From Galerina marginata (taxonomy: Eukaryota > Basidiomycota > Agaricomycetes > Agaricales > Galerinaceae), in assembly GCA_023014335.1 (NCBI GenBank), contig JAECYW010000027.1:372001-436000 (forward strand): a DNA stretch of 64,000 nt, written 5' to 3'. Positions 10,201 to 21,000 of this stretch are shown here, piece after piece (position 1 is the first letter of the stretch; each line of letters opens with the position of its first letter). The translations under genes and the position numbers were made by a program. Under the pieces are notes generated by a model. That model was given only the letters and a program-made list of their open reading frames with translations. It did not search any database and was not told where the DNA came from.

Positions 10201-12523
10201 AAGCCAACACGTCGTCAAGTTCGTCTCTGGGAGGAGGGAGAATGTTGTAGATTTGAGGGATCGGGTTCGTGAGCATCACTACGTTGGCGATCATTTTGGC
10301 ACGTCCTGACGACACGCGGACGAGGCAACGATTATGTCTTATCCTCGGAATGAGCATTTGTTCTGCAAACGTTAAATTTTGTAGGACGTCTGGGACTTCT
10401 CCTACCCACATACCATTTGCTAGAGAGTTTATGGGTATCTGTCCCGCCATTAGAGAAGCATCGCATGTTATGCAAATCCCAGAGCAGTTCTTATCCAGAA
10501 CTGGACCCTCGAGCGGCTCGATAGCATCGGCAGACGACTTTCTTTCTTTTCTTGTCAAGTGACTTTGAAGTATATCGAGGTCGTAAGGGACACTCGACAC
10601 GTCCACCATACTTTTCCGTAGTACCAACTGGCCACATACCGCGCAGCCTGCTTCCTCAACATTTTCAGGAGCAAAGTCGGTGACATAATTGGTAACTACC
10701 TCATGTAGCTCGCGGTTTGTTAGTGGCTTAGGTGGGAAATATGGTACTTCTGGAACGATTTGATTAGCGTTCCTCCACAAGCTGACGAAGTTCGGGCAAG
10801 ACACACATGTGTGAGTTTCTAAGTTTTTCGACGCAAAAGACCCAGTTAAACCGTGGCTATTGGCAATCATCTGAATTATATTTGATGGCTGGGTTCTACA
10901 CAATAGGGGGAGTGGGACTCTTGCTCTCATGATGTGCTCCTTCGCCGTGGAGTTGGACTCTTCCTCATAGGCGCATAAATGTAATGGGTCTTCATTATCT
11001 GCGAAATATCCGTGTTTGTCAATAGCGTAGGTGTCGATGTCTGCGTAAGTTAAGTTTGATTTACGTTTTTTATCTACTGGCGAAAACAGTGACACGAAAG
11101 GTGGGCATTCACCGCAGTCGTGACTTTTTAGAGCATAGGTAATTTTCTTCGAGGTCCAGTGGGGTCCTACTGGAATACCGTGACGCGCGGCTATTATTCT
11201 GAGTGAAGCAGGGGACTGTAGATTGCACAATACATGTAGAGGTATGTCTGCCTTAATTGCAGAGTCCACGTCCATGATTTCATGGGCGCTTTCGTAGCCT
11301 GTACATTTTATCAATTCATCGTCTGGTATGGTAGACGTAGTCGAGATAACGAACTTCTTAATGTCTGAGAAGGAAAGTCGCTCAGAACGCGATCGTGGAC
11401 GCTGTAACAAAGTCACGAAGGAAAGGCAATTATTGCGGTGGCAATTATGATTGTTCAGCATACCGATAACTTGCCGTGCCCTTGCTTTTTCGGGCAAGGA
11501 TATCTTATGAGCAGTTGCAATTTCTTTCAGGAATGAAAGAGGTTGTGTCTCACAGAGAATACGCAGGGGAATCTTTGCTTTTACTGTGTCGTCTACATCC
11601 ATGGTTTCAGCCTCTTCTTGATAGTCTATAACCACAAGTGAGTCGCCATCACTAAGATCAGCGGTTTCCGAATTAAGTACGAAACGCTGGATATCGCTAA
11701 AGAAAAGCGTTGTCTCATTCTCCGACACGTTATGAGGAACAAAAATACAGGAGCTAATATCACAAGTTTCGCATTTATGCTCGGCGGCTAATTTGGATAT
11801 TGCTTCCTCACGTTTGAATTTTGATGGTATGTCAATACCGTGGTGCCTGCCTAAGCTTCTAATTTCTGTTCGATTCAAGAAGAGAGCATGTATTGAGAGG
11901 GGCAAATGAACAGGTATAGCGGTTGGATGTGTTGCGATGTACGCTTCGAGTTCCGTGTCTTTGATGTAATCTACTAGTCTATAGTTCATGGCGGAAGGTT
12001 CGAAATTTGAAGAGGGATCGGCGAATTGACTTAGGACTGATCCAGCGATGAAGTAAGCTGGACCTCCTCCTTTATAGCGTCTACCATGAGGTGGGCTGTG
12101 ATGCACTGCACATTCAGGGACCAAAATACTGTAGTTAGAAGTCAAGTAGTAGTCCGATTCTGGCGCTGATTTTTCCAACCACTTCAGTAACGTTTCGTTC
12201 AGTGATTCTAGGAAGCCTATACTACGAAACAATTCCACCATGTTTCGCCATGCATTGGGGTAATAGTGAGTCACACTGTTCATTTTAAACCAGTAGTCCG
12301 TTCTCGTAAAACAGCTGCGCAATAATCTGAACAGCGTTAGGAAAACCTGACGTTTAACAAAGGATATACGGCGACGACCTAGTTCAATAAGACAGGGCCC
12401 GGCCTTTCGAAAGGTTGTCTTGTCAACGGGTGTTTCCTTCTCATATTCTGAATATATAGGGGCTATAGGGCTAGTAACTCTGTTGTAACCAGGAAAAGCA
12501 TATGCATTAATCAATAACGTCAC
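4205..12523 (-). mobile_element. Helitron (rolling-circle transposon), minimum extent
   Basis: The coordinates are those of the transposase reading frame; the true ends lie outside. For an element in this orientation the 3' end (hairpin plus CTRR) should be to the left of 4205 and the 5' TC end to the right of 12523. I searched both flanks by eye and could not assign either end. A short GCGG/CCGC hairpin lies at about 12545-12557 on the upstream side. The uninterrupted 2772-codon frame with all catalytic motifs present suggests a recent, possibly autonomous copy. Confidence 0.8.
4205..12523 (-). CDS. Helitron Rep-helicase (RepHel) polyprotein, 2772 aa
   Basis: A single uninterrupted frame. 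Order of parts, with approximate residues: four Cys/His repeats of about 105-110 residues (to about 580; Cys clusters near 245, 357, 466, 571); a DUF6570-like block with NSLANGMWVG near 695; a Helitron-like N region (950-1100); the HUH nuclease motif LHLHMLLW near 1163, with paired tyrosines in YVTDY near 1374; and a PIF1-type SF1B helicase. The helicase has Walker A GGMAGTGKS near 1900, Walker B VILDEVSML near 1979 and a DYASQGKT/YTALSR tail near 2311-2335. After a Lys-rich linker there is an extra domain (2510-2772) with NVNWSCAYDSLLFILYN, two CxxC pairs and HFTARF...WFHDG, which resembles the Cys and His boxes of ubiquitin-specific (C19-type) peptidases. The protein would nick, unwind and strand-transfer the element during rolling-circle transposition. 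Its length exceeds the usual fungal RepHel because of both end additions. Confidence 0.93.
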   Translation of the reverse strand: MTLLINAYAFPGYNRVTSPIAPIYSEYEKETPVDKTTFRKAGPCLIELGRRRISFVKRQVFLTLFRLLRSCFTRTDYWFKMNSVTHYYPNAWRNMVELFRSIGFLESLNETLLKWLEKSAPESDYYLTSNYSILVPECAVHHSPPHGRRYKGGGPAYFIAGSVLSQFADPSSNFEPSAMNYRLVDYIKDTELEAYIATHPTAIPVHLPLSIHALFLNRTEIRSLGRHHGIDIPSKFKREEAISKLAAEHKCETCDISSCIFVPHNVSENETTLFFSDIQRFVLNSETADLSDGDSLVVIDYQEEAETMDVDDTVKAKIPLRILCETQPLSFLKEIATAHKISLPEKARARQVIGMLNNHNCHRNNCLSFVTLLQRPRSRSERLSFSDIKKFVISTTSTIPDDELIKCTGYESAHEIMDVDSAIKADIPLHVLCNLQSPASLRIIAARHGIPVGPHWTSKKITYALKSHDCGECPPFVSLFSPVDKKRKSNLTYADIDTYAIDKHGYFADNEDPLHLCAYEEESNSTAKEHIMRARVPLPLLCRTQPSNIIQMIANSHGLTGSFASKNLETHTCVSCPNFVSLWRNANQIVPEVPYFPPKPLTNRELHEVVTNYVTDFAPENVEEAGCAVCGQLVLRKSMVDVSSVPYDLDILQSHLTRKERKSSADAIEPLEGPVLDKNCSGICITCDASLMAGQIPINSLANGMWVGEVPDVLQNLTFAEQMLIPRIRHNRCLVRVSSGRAKMIANVVMLTNPIPQIYNILPPPRDELDDVLAFVYLGSSAPTPEDFSRTPLLVRRNKVADALNWLKLNHTAYSDLIISEANLLSYPENGIPVVVDFRKTEGTSNKLDTEMSLDDNEVEHGTEEGPCPFTVHGLTGTEYSTMDPKAMKAAALRHLQSEGKVLGIGHDGMPLSMYDNPEAYPKMFPWLFPFGYGGIGQHHLRGKISESSHKKFLLMYHDKRFQTDVHFPIVAFNHQQMKSSITGSFLAAKRTNFANVADRLSGINPHTLVKISAALRAGDAFKPVTDDEKQCYAILNDIDHVGGHVQGSLSSKKFRRNELWSLMSFKGAPLWFITFSPADSRHPLCIYYAGTKIDFTPHIPLPARERSVLIAQNPVAAARFFRFMVQAFIRHILGVGTSSSGIYGETDAYYGMVEQQGRLTLHLHMLLWISGSLTPQQIRDRLINGDKAFQAALIEYLEAAHTGDFLTGSMDDIKERVYNNKTSETDEGSVDVHDPTLFLPTMPPKICNSDHCTGCPKCQQTKAWINSYQCEVDNIVLRSNVHSCRASSKGSESTSAPKNTPKGCLSPDGTCAARFPRDIYETTTIDPEDGHIDMKKTEQYINTYSPPLTMLMRSNTDATSLLSGTAVKAVISYVTDYVTKQALKTHQLFTTAYEVLQKQKNEPEDPTRPLNGARRTLLKIVNALSTKLEIGSPMAAMYLLGHDDYYTSHKFVPFYWRSYVRHVENEINEAAYQCNDYPELGLQIEGEGDEDEQVEIGQENQRYYLKNNVYDYILRPSKFENVNLYNWIQGSTKKRRSKKEQDILRYLLTFFSTEETQQEHLYEKKDAKVPPISIKKLTTDEKRELLQRHLEGSYQPDHPQFISHYPMYDRQRLLNIVPNFLGGGLPRSDEGYRDFYCMTMMTLFKPFRRGTDLKSSTESWDTALSNHTFSPRELQLMINFNLRYECLDARDDHHSKQKAAQSLAFMSNISSGHLDGEEINEHEENAIRQDVEDGVYDILWEPNTSECTRKAQEHEMDRVLHAAGYFKAKIDSEKIDTPSSKDDHSRPNINLSPSGWRNVVKTARDALLKALKLQAGNTKAKNDLNGFPEGCDQTDTEKIKLLDANYFLRDYHARTQKAQNIINNIVKEDALNHEQERAFRIIANHATSLAPNQLKMYLGGMAGTGKSRVIHAVRKFFDRRKESGRYVALAPTGSAAAQLNGSTYHSMLGIRDAEIEGNRNEATVIREARQRFAGVEYVILDEVSMLSCHDLYKISARLCHITNNHTQIFGGLNVILLGDFAQLPPVGGHSLYDGSVSSPRSRPSVIHQENFLGRAIWHQFSTVVLLTENMRQKVQSVRDECFRICLQNMRFASCTQDDINFLKTLIVNPKAAGQDYFNRAKFRSAAVITSLNSQKDRINELGLQKFAKDNNAELHHFYSTDSVIPPGNKSMGKKKKYVNAKIMGPKFQEKLWGLPPSASKERVAARLSLCKGMPVMICNNDATELCITRGQDGTVWGWDAASLPDGKETLKTLFIKLNKPPRNVQFPGLPMNVVPIPTANHGPLSMRMPSGDFVSLKRWQVPALPFFAMTDYASQGKTRITNIVDLGRSKNHQAVYTALSRSASVDGTAILQSFDASKITRGISGYLRQEFRELEILNKMTELRYEGSIDENSISELRNPTLMNYYKLKQTNADISISWHQALDQNTGDTELNPDTTGVLWNIAENKKAHEEHAKKLEKEKAERQKKRVANQELAAAHQHTQKKLKIQQNSSSKPKIKSEKMTTQSIIGPKWDNVNWSCAYDSLLFILYNTWCEKQSTVPNEWMGVSHYMKMVVSDFTKSRDINLTRNKLRKKFHEDNAVDFPLGNKPTDIQSVVEHLLGILLDDDNNITTAKCEKCSYTSNLAFFNLSKFILLSRPRAGYPRSIQGQIEIRFRKNCLCDGCKLRGKKSFLNHPDFSETPPPFIFFPLQYNVETNSRLIITPGHLEYDLKGIVYLQSNHFTARFIDKSKSTWFHDGIAGMHGIPDSFSGSLDEFLKFKAGNTPAIAFYARS

Positions 12524-13005
12524 ATTATGTGAACTAGCGAAATCTGCGGTTACGCCGCTACCCGAAGTGAGAAGAAGAAAATGATCTGTTATTTAAGAGT
12601 GAGAAAATTGCGCAGGAACACGAAGGCAATGACATACGAAAGGGATTTGACGACCGTGCGATGCAGATTGCGAATCTTACATCGTCGAACCTGCTTATTT
12701 GGGGTTTGGCCTTTACGGCTGGATATCCTGCGATCTTCGCGACTGGATATCCCGCGTTCAGAACCAACGCGAGTGTAAATGCTATGTAGAACAGGACATG
12801 GGGAATGGGGCAGAACATGGTGGTTGCGGTTCAAGTGTCAAGGATAGGAGAGCGCAACACGGAACTGGTAGGAAGGCACAATTTTTATCATTTCAAATTT
12901 CGACCGGATCAGTCGATCAGGGCATGTGAATCTGTTCGGCTGGGATTGACTGAGAAAATATCTTTGTAATCATGGCCTCCTAATTACAATGTCAAAGTCC
13001 CCTAA
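12524..13005. other. Intergenic between the Helitron ORF and the JmjC gene
   Basis: No gene is seen. It contains two near copies of a CTGGATATCC(T/C)GCG word (about 12720 and 12742) and the hairpin at about 12545-12557. The Helitron 5' terminus should fall within this stretch or in the 3' region of the JmjC gene. Confidence 0.4.
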
Positions 13006-16000
13006 CTACTTATGTTTGCTACGTTTTGTGGGACGTTCGAGATAGTCTGAATACGTTAATGAGCCATTTGTGCTGTGAGATAGAATATAGTTACCTTCAT
13101 CACCGTCATCGGTGTCCATCGCGTCATCTTCGTCTGAGCTTATGTTGTAGTAGAGCTCCCATTGATTTTGTCTTCCACTTTCGTATCTCAAATCACAACT
13201 TGTGTGTCCACTCGTTTTCACATCTTCCCGACAAATTAGCTTTGAGCATTTGAGAAGAGAGGAAAAAACAAGACGGAGGACTTACCCACAGGGTCACCGA
13301 CGAATTCTGTTGCCAAACTAATCTTGCAGTCAAAGTTGAACGAGAAAATGAGACTTCCCGTTCCTACTGAGTCGTCGATTGCCTTGAGGATTTCTGGGTG
13401 CTCATGGAAACAAGCTCGCACTTGCTTCTCGTACTCGTCGCTGGACAGATCGACAAGACTCTTGACTTTCTCGCCAATAACCTGCGAGTGGTAATCAAGT
13501 GTTGCCTTGCACAGGTGGGAAATGAAGGGAACGAAGATGTCATCGAAAATACCTAATGCGACGCCGCTGGATTGAATTTCTGCTTTATATTTGGCGTCTA
13601 TGTGATGAATGATTTCCCAAGCAAGTGCGCGGTGGTGGACGCACTTGCGGCGATCGAAGCCGGTCATAACGTTGAGATCGAATTCCTCGTGTCTTGCACG
13701 TTGCAAGTTGAGTACGCTGAATTCTGATTTTGTGTCGTCCAATAGTTCGTATGTTTCTGGTGAGAGCGCATTCATGAGAATCGCCAATGCACAAGTCGAA
13801 AATACACCGAGTAATGATTTCAAGTCGGAGAGATGGGGAATATGCGCAAGGGAACGAGGATCTCTTACTACGCTCCCCATGACTATAGTTTGGTGGAAGA
13901 ATGTTGTGATGCGGTGGATGAAATCGCGCCATTCGGGGTGATCAGTGTTTGTAGAAATGTGGTAGCAAAAGAAATTGTGGATGACAGCGATCAGAGTGTC
14001 TAGCATCGTAGAGGACGCGAAGTAGTGGCCGCCATAACATATCGAGTGATCCGCCGTATAGACTGAGTGCGGCATGTTCGGTGGAAGGATTCTATGATTC
14101 GCGTTATAGATTGTTAGAAGTTGAAGAAATAGACTATCACTCACATCGCATCACCAGTCTCGAGATAAATGGATTCTACGTCCCATCGTTCTGTGCAAGG
14201 CGAGTACGTGTCCATTTTGTTCAGAAACATGCTGACGTTTTTAAACGCGTCGCGAGTTCGAGGACGGCCAACGAATATGAGTTTCCCGCCGCAACCAACA
14301 AGTATTTTCGCTCCAAATCCATTGGCGTCAATATGCCAAGAGTGATGAGCGCCGGCGGTTGCTGCTAACGCCCAGCGTATAGCGTCTGCCGGTAGGGGAG
14401 ATTTGCAGTATGGGAGGCCTTCAGTCGCCAGCCATGCACGAGTTTCGGAAGAGAAAGGCATTGGAATTGCGCCCTTCCATCCCAAGGGGAGGTCTAGGAC
14501 ATTCAATATCTTACCATCTGGATGCCTAGAGCACTCAAGAACGTGACCGAGCGTTGTTTGTTTGCTGCGTTCAGCGTAGTCTCCTTCCTTTGGGGGTATT
14601 GAGCAATCTGATGTGTGTATATTCAATATCAATAAACCGATCGACAACCAGAGCATACCGTGAACGGAGATTACCGCCCCCAGGTCTTTTAGTTGCGACA
14701 AACCGTCTTCGTCAAAACCCGCTTTGTCAACCGCGCAGCCAGTAATGATGAGAACATTTGATGCTATCAGCTGCATTAACTGCGTTCCGTAGGTTCTAGC
14801 AGACTCTGCTTCCGTCATGATTCGAAATATCGACTTCTTAGGCTGACTGATGAAAAATGGGCTGCCGTTTTCACTTGAACTCTCCTCGGCGGCGTCCACC
14901 ATGCCATATAAAGCCATTACTTCGTCGATAGCCTATCAGGACGATGAGTGACTAGCATAGCGATATGAAATGATGATCTACATGAAGTTTTGGTGCTAAT
15001 GTCACCGCATCGCCTCTCGGCGTGTATACCGTGAAGGTTGGCCGTGTGGGGTGCGAAACTTTCTACTGTTACGGTGAGAACATAATTTTTTTCATTAAAG
15101 GAAGATCTAACCTTTGGATAAATATTGATATCAAGGCTGGTATTTGGACGGCCTGACTTTAAGACGATAATGAGCGATGGTTTGTGTGCAGATTACTTTT
15201 AAAAAGCGTACTTGGATGTCCTCTATATCGATAATTTCGATAATCTTATCGAGAGCTTGGGACTCCAAAATATCTTGGGGAGCGGGAAGGTCTTGCGATT
15301 TGGAGTGCATTGGCTGAACTGTTAAGCTTCTGGAATGATGGTCTTTACTCTTTTTTCGAAGTTTGTTCGGAGGTTCTTTTCGTTTTTCACGGCCACCTGT
15401 GCGTTTTCCCGATTCCGATTTATTTGTCTTTTTCGGGTCCTTTGGCTCGGGATTTTTCAGCGTTTCGTTCTTCTCTTGGTTACTATTATCCGCATTCCCA
15501 TCGCCTGCGCTCACCGTCACTGGCGGCTTCGCGCCAGAAGGTTGACTACTAGCATTATGTTCTTCGACATTCACCAGAGGTTCTTTTGGCGGTGACGGAT
15601 TAACTTGTTCGCTGTTTGTGTTGGCAGACGAATTCTGACTATCATCGTTACTATTATCCGCATTCCCATCGCCTGCGGTCGCCGTCACCGGCGGGTTCGC
15701 GCTAGAAGGTTGACTGCTAGCATTCTGTTCATTGACATTCACCAGAAGTTCTTTTGGCGTTGACGGGTTAACTTGTTCGCTGTTTGTGTTGGCAGACAAA
15801 TTCTGACTATCATCGGGATTTTCGAGCGGTTCTTTTTGCGTTATTGGGAGCACTATTTGGACTTCTGTTAGTTTATGAGGCGCAAGGACAATGTCTTTAA
15901 CATAATCACCATTGGCGCTTATATCCGCTCCGACTATTGGGCTCTGGGTGAGCGGCACATTCCCATTCGAACATAAGGTAGCGTTCGGGTTCGGCTGTAC

Positions 16001-17392
16001 ATTTTCATTTTGAGATGAGGCATCTGGCTCCGCGGCGCTGACGGGGTCGATCGTGCTATCTGCATCCGGTTGAACCAAGGAGTTGTCTGATTGAGAATTA
16101 CTTTTCTCAGTCGTACCATTTTCCCCTTCGATTGTTTATTTTGTCGGATGAGCGTTAGAATTACGGTAGATAAACGAATTATATCACGTACTTGATCCTA
16201 AGAAGAATTGTGAAGATGGCCATGACGGCGGGACCGCGGCGGCGAGATGGAAATCGTTAACGCTATCCAAAACGGGCAAGTGTTCGTCGTCAAATCCTGC
16301 AACAAGTCGAAATGAAGTCGGACTAGGCGCCTCAATATAAACGTAATACGTTACCTTCCGAAAACCAGCCGGATGAATCGACTGATTTTATATTAACCCA
16401 ATCTAACTCGTCAAGGCAATCCAACAATGCCCCCAGGGGAGCCTTTTGCCCAGTTGATATCGCAAATAAGGCCTTCCAAACCTGTTGTTCAGCGCACTGG
16501 AGCGCTGCGGGCTTGGTATTTCCGATTCTCTTCGATGTCTCGAGTATATATAGTAAGTAATACTTTCAAAGTTAGAACATATGCGAGACTTACCATGAGA
16601 GTGTCTAGTTTGCTAACATAAATAGTGATGAGGTTAACAGGCAGTAGAAGGTAAATGGGCGACAGCAGGGCCGCGAGAATGATCGGGCTTTTCATATACC
16701 GCGCAGTTTCCTTGTTTTTGCTCTCGCGGGGAATTAGTACGTCCGGCGAAAACGAGCAGTAAGGCTCGCTCGAAGACAAGCCTGATTGTTGAGATGCAAG
16801 CGCCAAAATTCTAGCAGCAAACTCGTCAACTTTTTCGGGGATGAAGGGGATTTTTTCGGTAGAATGGCTATGGCCAGAGTCGATCATGATAGCGATAGAC
16901 ATTGCAGCATTCGCGAAATTGCGGAGGATTTGGATAGCATTATCGGAGCGATCAATTGCGATCGAGGCCTCTATCAACCATTGAAAGTTACCAAGTCCTT
17001 TCCATTTTTCTGTGGAAGGGTCCCCGACATCCTTCAGGGCGTCCAATGCCGTCTTACCATCAACCAGTACCTGTGGCCACTTTGCGAATTTTGACCAGTA
17101 CTAAGCAAATCTTCGTCATCATATAAGGGTGAACCGTAAGTTTGCGACGTACCTTCGGTTTTTTCGGTAGCAATGCTTTCGAATGTAACAGAAGCGGTGC
17201 GGGTTCGTCAATGTCAAACGCGTTTGCATACGCGTCGAGGATTCTGAGAATAGTAATAATGGAACACAATTCGCCAGTTGTATTAGCTGAGAAAGGTGCG
17301 CGTTTGTCGTCGGGCGGGTTTAATATAGATTTCAACTCAGATGATACAAGATCTTTGCTTTTTTGAAGTGTGTCAAAAAGCTTGTCTGTCAT
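13006..17392 (-). CDS. JmjC-domain protein, 10 exons
   Basis: My exon model on the - strand: 17392-17153, 17079-16594, 16496-16355, 16296-16192, 16125-15212, 15156-15112, 15062-14982, 14932-14145, 14091-13286, 13223-13006. It is 3825 nt long (1274 aa); every intron is GT-AG, 49-97 nt, and the phases fit throughout. The JmjC fold spans the exon 8/9 junction: iron ligands His and Asp in SWHIDANG, and the distal His in PPNMPHSVYT. The family is Fe(II)/2-oxoglutarate oxygenases, often histone demethylases. The N-terminal part (exons 1-4) is a conserved-looking helical region. Exon 5 is a disordered Asn/Ser/Pro segment with a 56-residue tandem repeat followed by a KR-rich stretch. The C-terminus is acidic and then basic (RPTKRSKHK), like a nuclear signal. 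The start is uncertain: the ATG at 17392 is the first in frame, but an upstream exon may exist. Confidence 0.82.
15483..15820 (-). repeat. 168-bp in-frame tandem duplication in the JmjC gene
   Basis: Two copies with a period of 168 bp (56 codons); for example CTATTATCCGCATTCCCATC starts at 15483 and again at 15651. The units encode SSANTNSEQVNPS...GDGNADNSN and differ at several residues. The period is a multiple of three, so the frame is kept. Confidence 0.85.
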
Positions 17393-18027
17393 CAACGCCA
17401 ACGGCTTGGAAGGAGATACGAGTTAGACTGCGCGTTTCACGAGCCAATGGAAAGAGGACTTGCTCGCATTGGCAACCTATGTTCGGTTCCGAATTTATCA
17501 CTGAGAAGGCCTTTACATACTGGTAGGTCTGATATCCATGGGAAACCAGCTAGTACAGGCGATGCTTCACGAACTCTGTATGTCCAATTAAGATTCGAAC
17601 ATTGTCCAAGAACGTGGCGTAACATACTTTGTCTCACAAGCCGTCGCTTGCAAGTTAAGCTCCGGACCACCACTGTCACTTAGCGAAGACTGACGACCTT
17701 GAAGTTTTTAGCATAACTGTTTTAATAGCTGAGGTAACAACATACCAGCTTCGGGCGGCAACATCAGAAAAGTAGGCAAGAGACGAGTCGAGTTTTGCTA
17801 AGCAAATTTAATTTCGGATGCTTTAGGGCCGGGATTACGAGCTCCACATGCTTGCATGACGTCATCAGATGTTAAATTTTAACAGAGGTCGATTGTGCTT
17901 TGGTAGCGCTCCGTGTATTGAGATCATCTCACACCAGAAATAAAATAAGGCCACCAGGGCCAAGTTATGTTCATTTGTTAAGATTGCCCTGATACATCAT
18001 CGGTCTATCAACAAAGGATTGAATACT
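17393..18027. other. Intergenic/5' region of the JmjC gene
   Basis: An 81-codon - strand frame at 17437-17679 (containing LGQCSNLNWTYRVREASPVL) could be an upstream exon of the JmjC gene, with a donor at about 17525. I could not connect it in frame. The remaining 350 bases show nothing I can name. Confidence 0.3.
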
Positions 18028-21000
18028 CTAAGGAGTGCCTAGAACTACGACGAATTGGACATTGGTCGACAAGTTCCATTCGTTGTGGCTGCTGAGGTAC
18101 GTGTTACAGGTATAAGCAACAGCAATGAATGAGCCTCGCGGTACTTCTGTGTGATACGGCGGAAGAATGTTGGCAAGGTTTGGCCAATCAGTCTCCGGAT
18201 TAAAAGAGATGGCTCGAGCGTCGAAAATCGGAACTTCACGTATGGATATATTTGTCAGTCAAAATTTAAAGGAAAGGCATACTGACTTTACCTCGATCTG
18301 ATGCTTGCAACGCAAAACCATCCGCAGTCGAAGTGTAACTGGAAGCGACCTTTCTTTTCGGAGTCCTTGTCGACTGACTCTGTTGCGATGAAAAGCCGCT
18401 TGTGGTAGCTGCCGATGGCCAAGTGAGATCAAATAGGTAAAACGAATATTGAGGCTACTAACCGACGCTACGGCTCACAGGCCTGGTCGTATATGACAAG
18501 GAATCGCCGAGGAGTTGGGCATGGAGCTCGTCGTGACCAAATGCCATACCAATAAAGGATACCTGCCGGTCCCATTCCTGGGTGTGTCCTATACCAGAGA
18601 TAAATTTAGTACGCAAACCAGTGGTAGAAGGCGTCAGCAACGACGATTTGTCGCTGAACATGGTGCTGATAAGGAATGCAGGCTCGGAATCGATCATAAG
18701 ATTGGAACGGAAACCGTCAGGCGTGGTCTTCAGTGCGGTCATGATCATAGGGTTCGCGCGTGCTGGTCCAACATAATTACCAGAACGGGTAAAATTTATA
18801 ATTCCCATGATTAAACTGAGTCGAAATGTTAGCGTCAAGAACCTATAAAAACTGCAAGACGTACTCCACGTCGATGTCAGGGCATTGGCTGGCCCAGGAC
18901 GTGAACCAGTAAGGACCGGGCCCTCTGTTATCTCCCCATGCGATAAGGAAGCAACGACTTTGAATAATGTAAATATGCCGATTGACGAGCTACGAAAACA
19001 GAGACACCGACCTTAAGTTTGGCAGTCCCTTGTAAAACTGGGCCAGAAGGGGGTCTTGCATCGCAGGATCGAAGACCTCGCACTTCTTGGGAAGCGCGCT
19101 ACAGACAAATTATAAGAAGAACGACCACAAAATATGCGACTACTCACGTAACCTTGTATTCATTCACCCCGGCTTTTGGCATTGGGGACGCCGATAGCTC
19201 TGGGGAACGCAGAGTGACTCCTACGAGATCCTTGAAAGTTCGCCGCATGTTCTTCATTCCAGGTCTCTTGCTACTGGAAGCCCCGCCTGTTTCACGCGTC
19301 GCTTTTGATCCTGTGGTCTTCACACTGTCACTAATCGCTTTTCTATATTATCTTGAGCGCGAATAATCAATAATAGGCGTTGTGACGCTCACCTTAACAT
19401 ATCTGCTTCGTATTCGTCAACGCTAATAAAATATTCATGTCAATATATTCAGTGTACGTAGCGGAGCAATGATACCTTTCATTATCGTCGTTGTCGAACT
19501 TACTCATGTCCCAATCAGGCGTACCCGCTGCTCTCCTCTTTCCCTTAGCTATGGCCGAGCTGTTTGGGCGGGGGGCGGTTTGTAAGAGTCTATCGCCTGC
19601 ATGGAGGTGTTGCTTACCCGTTCCCATCTCCATGTTCCGCTGTTTTTCTTAACTTAGTCCTGTTTAAGGAGTCAGTGAAAATCTATTAAGAAACAGAAAC
19701 TCATACACAAACTCGTTTCCCATTGGTGGAGTTTTAGTTCCCGAATCGTCGCTTTATCAAAGTTAGACTTGTCCAGCCAAAATGTGGAGATGACTCACAT
19801 AAAGGGATCGTCGAGATCATATTCATCGACATTTTTGTCCGAATAATCAACTTCATCGATAGAACTGAAAACAGCCAAGAGTTCGAATATATAAAATGCT
19901 CAAATAATAAGACGTACCCATCTTCTTCATCTGTACCTCCGTCATCACTTTCTTCGGCTTCGTCGTCAAACAAATTTTCTTCGCTGCAAATTTAATCAGG
20001 CACTGCGCGGGAATTAGGCAAAGATGGATATTTACTTTTGAGAATCCTCGAGATTACCGATGTTCGGCTTCTGCTGATCGTTATTTCTACAGTGCGATTA
20101 GATTTCAGTCCGCCCGTAAAATGGGAAATGCACAAACGATCTGACAACGCGACTGTGAATGAGTTTGTCAGGGAAGTAGAGGGATTCAGGTTAATACTTA
20201 CTTAGCTTTGATCTTCATATCGTCGTCTTGCTCACTAGCCGTCTCATTTCCGAATTCTTGGCCCGTCCTAGTCAAAATTAGCAGACCGGACCGTTAAATG
20301 TTTCTGACCTAACTCACCTATCATTCTTATTGCGGGTTTTTCCCGTTTGCACATTGGGCACAGGGACATCTTGACTTCTGAATCAAAGGTTAGTAGGCGA
20401 AGCAGAGAAGACGATTAAAACGAATAAAACATACTTTTTTTTCGGCCCGTTTTTTTCCTTGCTCTTGGAAGACCTATCGACACCGGATTCAATGTCGTCT
20501 TCCGTCTCTGAATTTTCCTCATCACGGCTTCTTTCAGATGTTAGCATAGTAAAATAAAGGACGTTATGAACGTACTTCTTATGACGTGCTTGGGTGACCT
20601 GTTTAACGGAGACCGAACTTTGGTTTCTATGTGACGTCAACACTAAAGTTCTGAGATAGCAATGGTTAAACGAACTTTTTAATGGCTTTAAGCGGGGTAT
20701 CATTTGCAGACGCAATCGATTTAGCCGTTTCGTTCCTATTGCGATTTAGTAATCGAAAATGGAGGACAACAATTAACTTACGCGTTCTTGTCACGGTCTC
20801 CAGATTTCAATCGAGAGGCTCGACCTTCCCTTTGTCCACTGTTCGATATCAGCTAATGAAAGAATTATCACAACAACATACTAACCTTGACTTATTGTTG
20901 GGTATATCTTCTTCTCCACTTTCAACGTCAACGGCACTTGCCCTATTACTCAGTTCTGCCCGCGCGGAAGTGGAGTTAAGGAATTCTAGGCTTACCGGTC

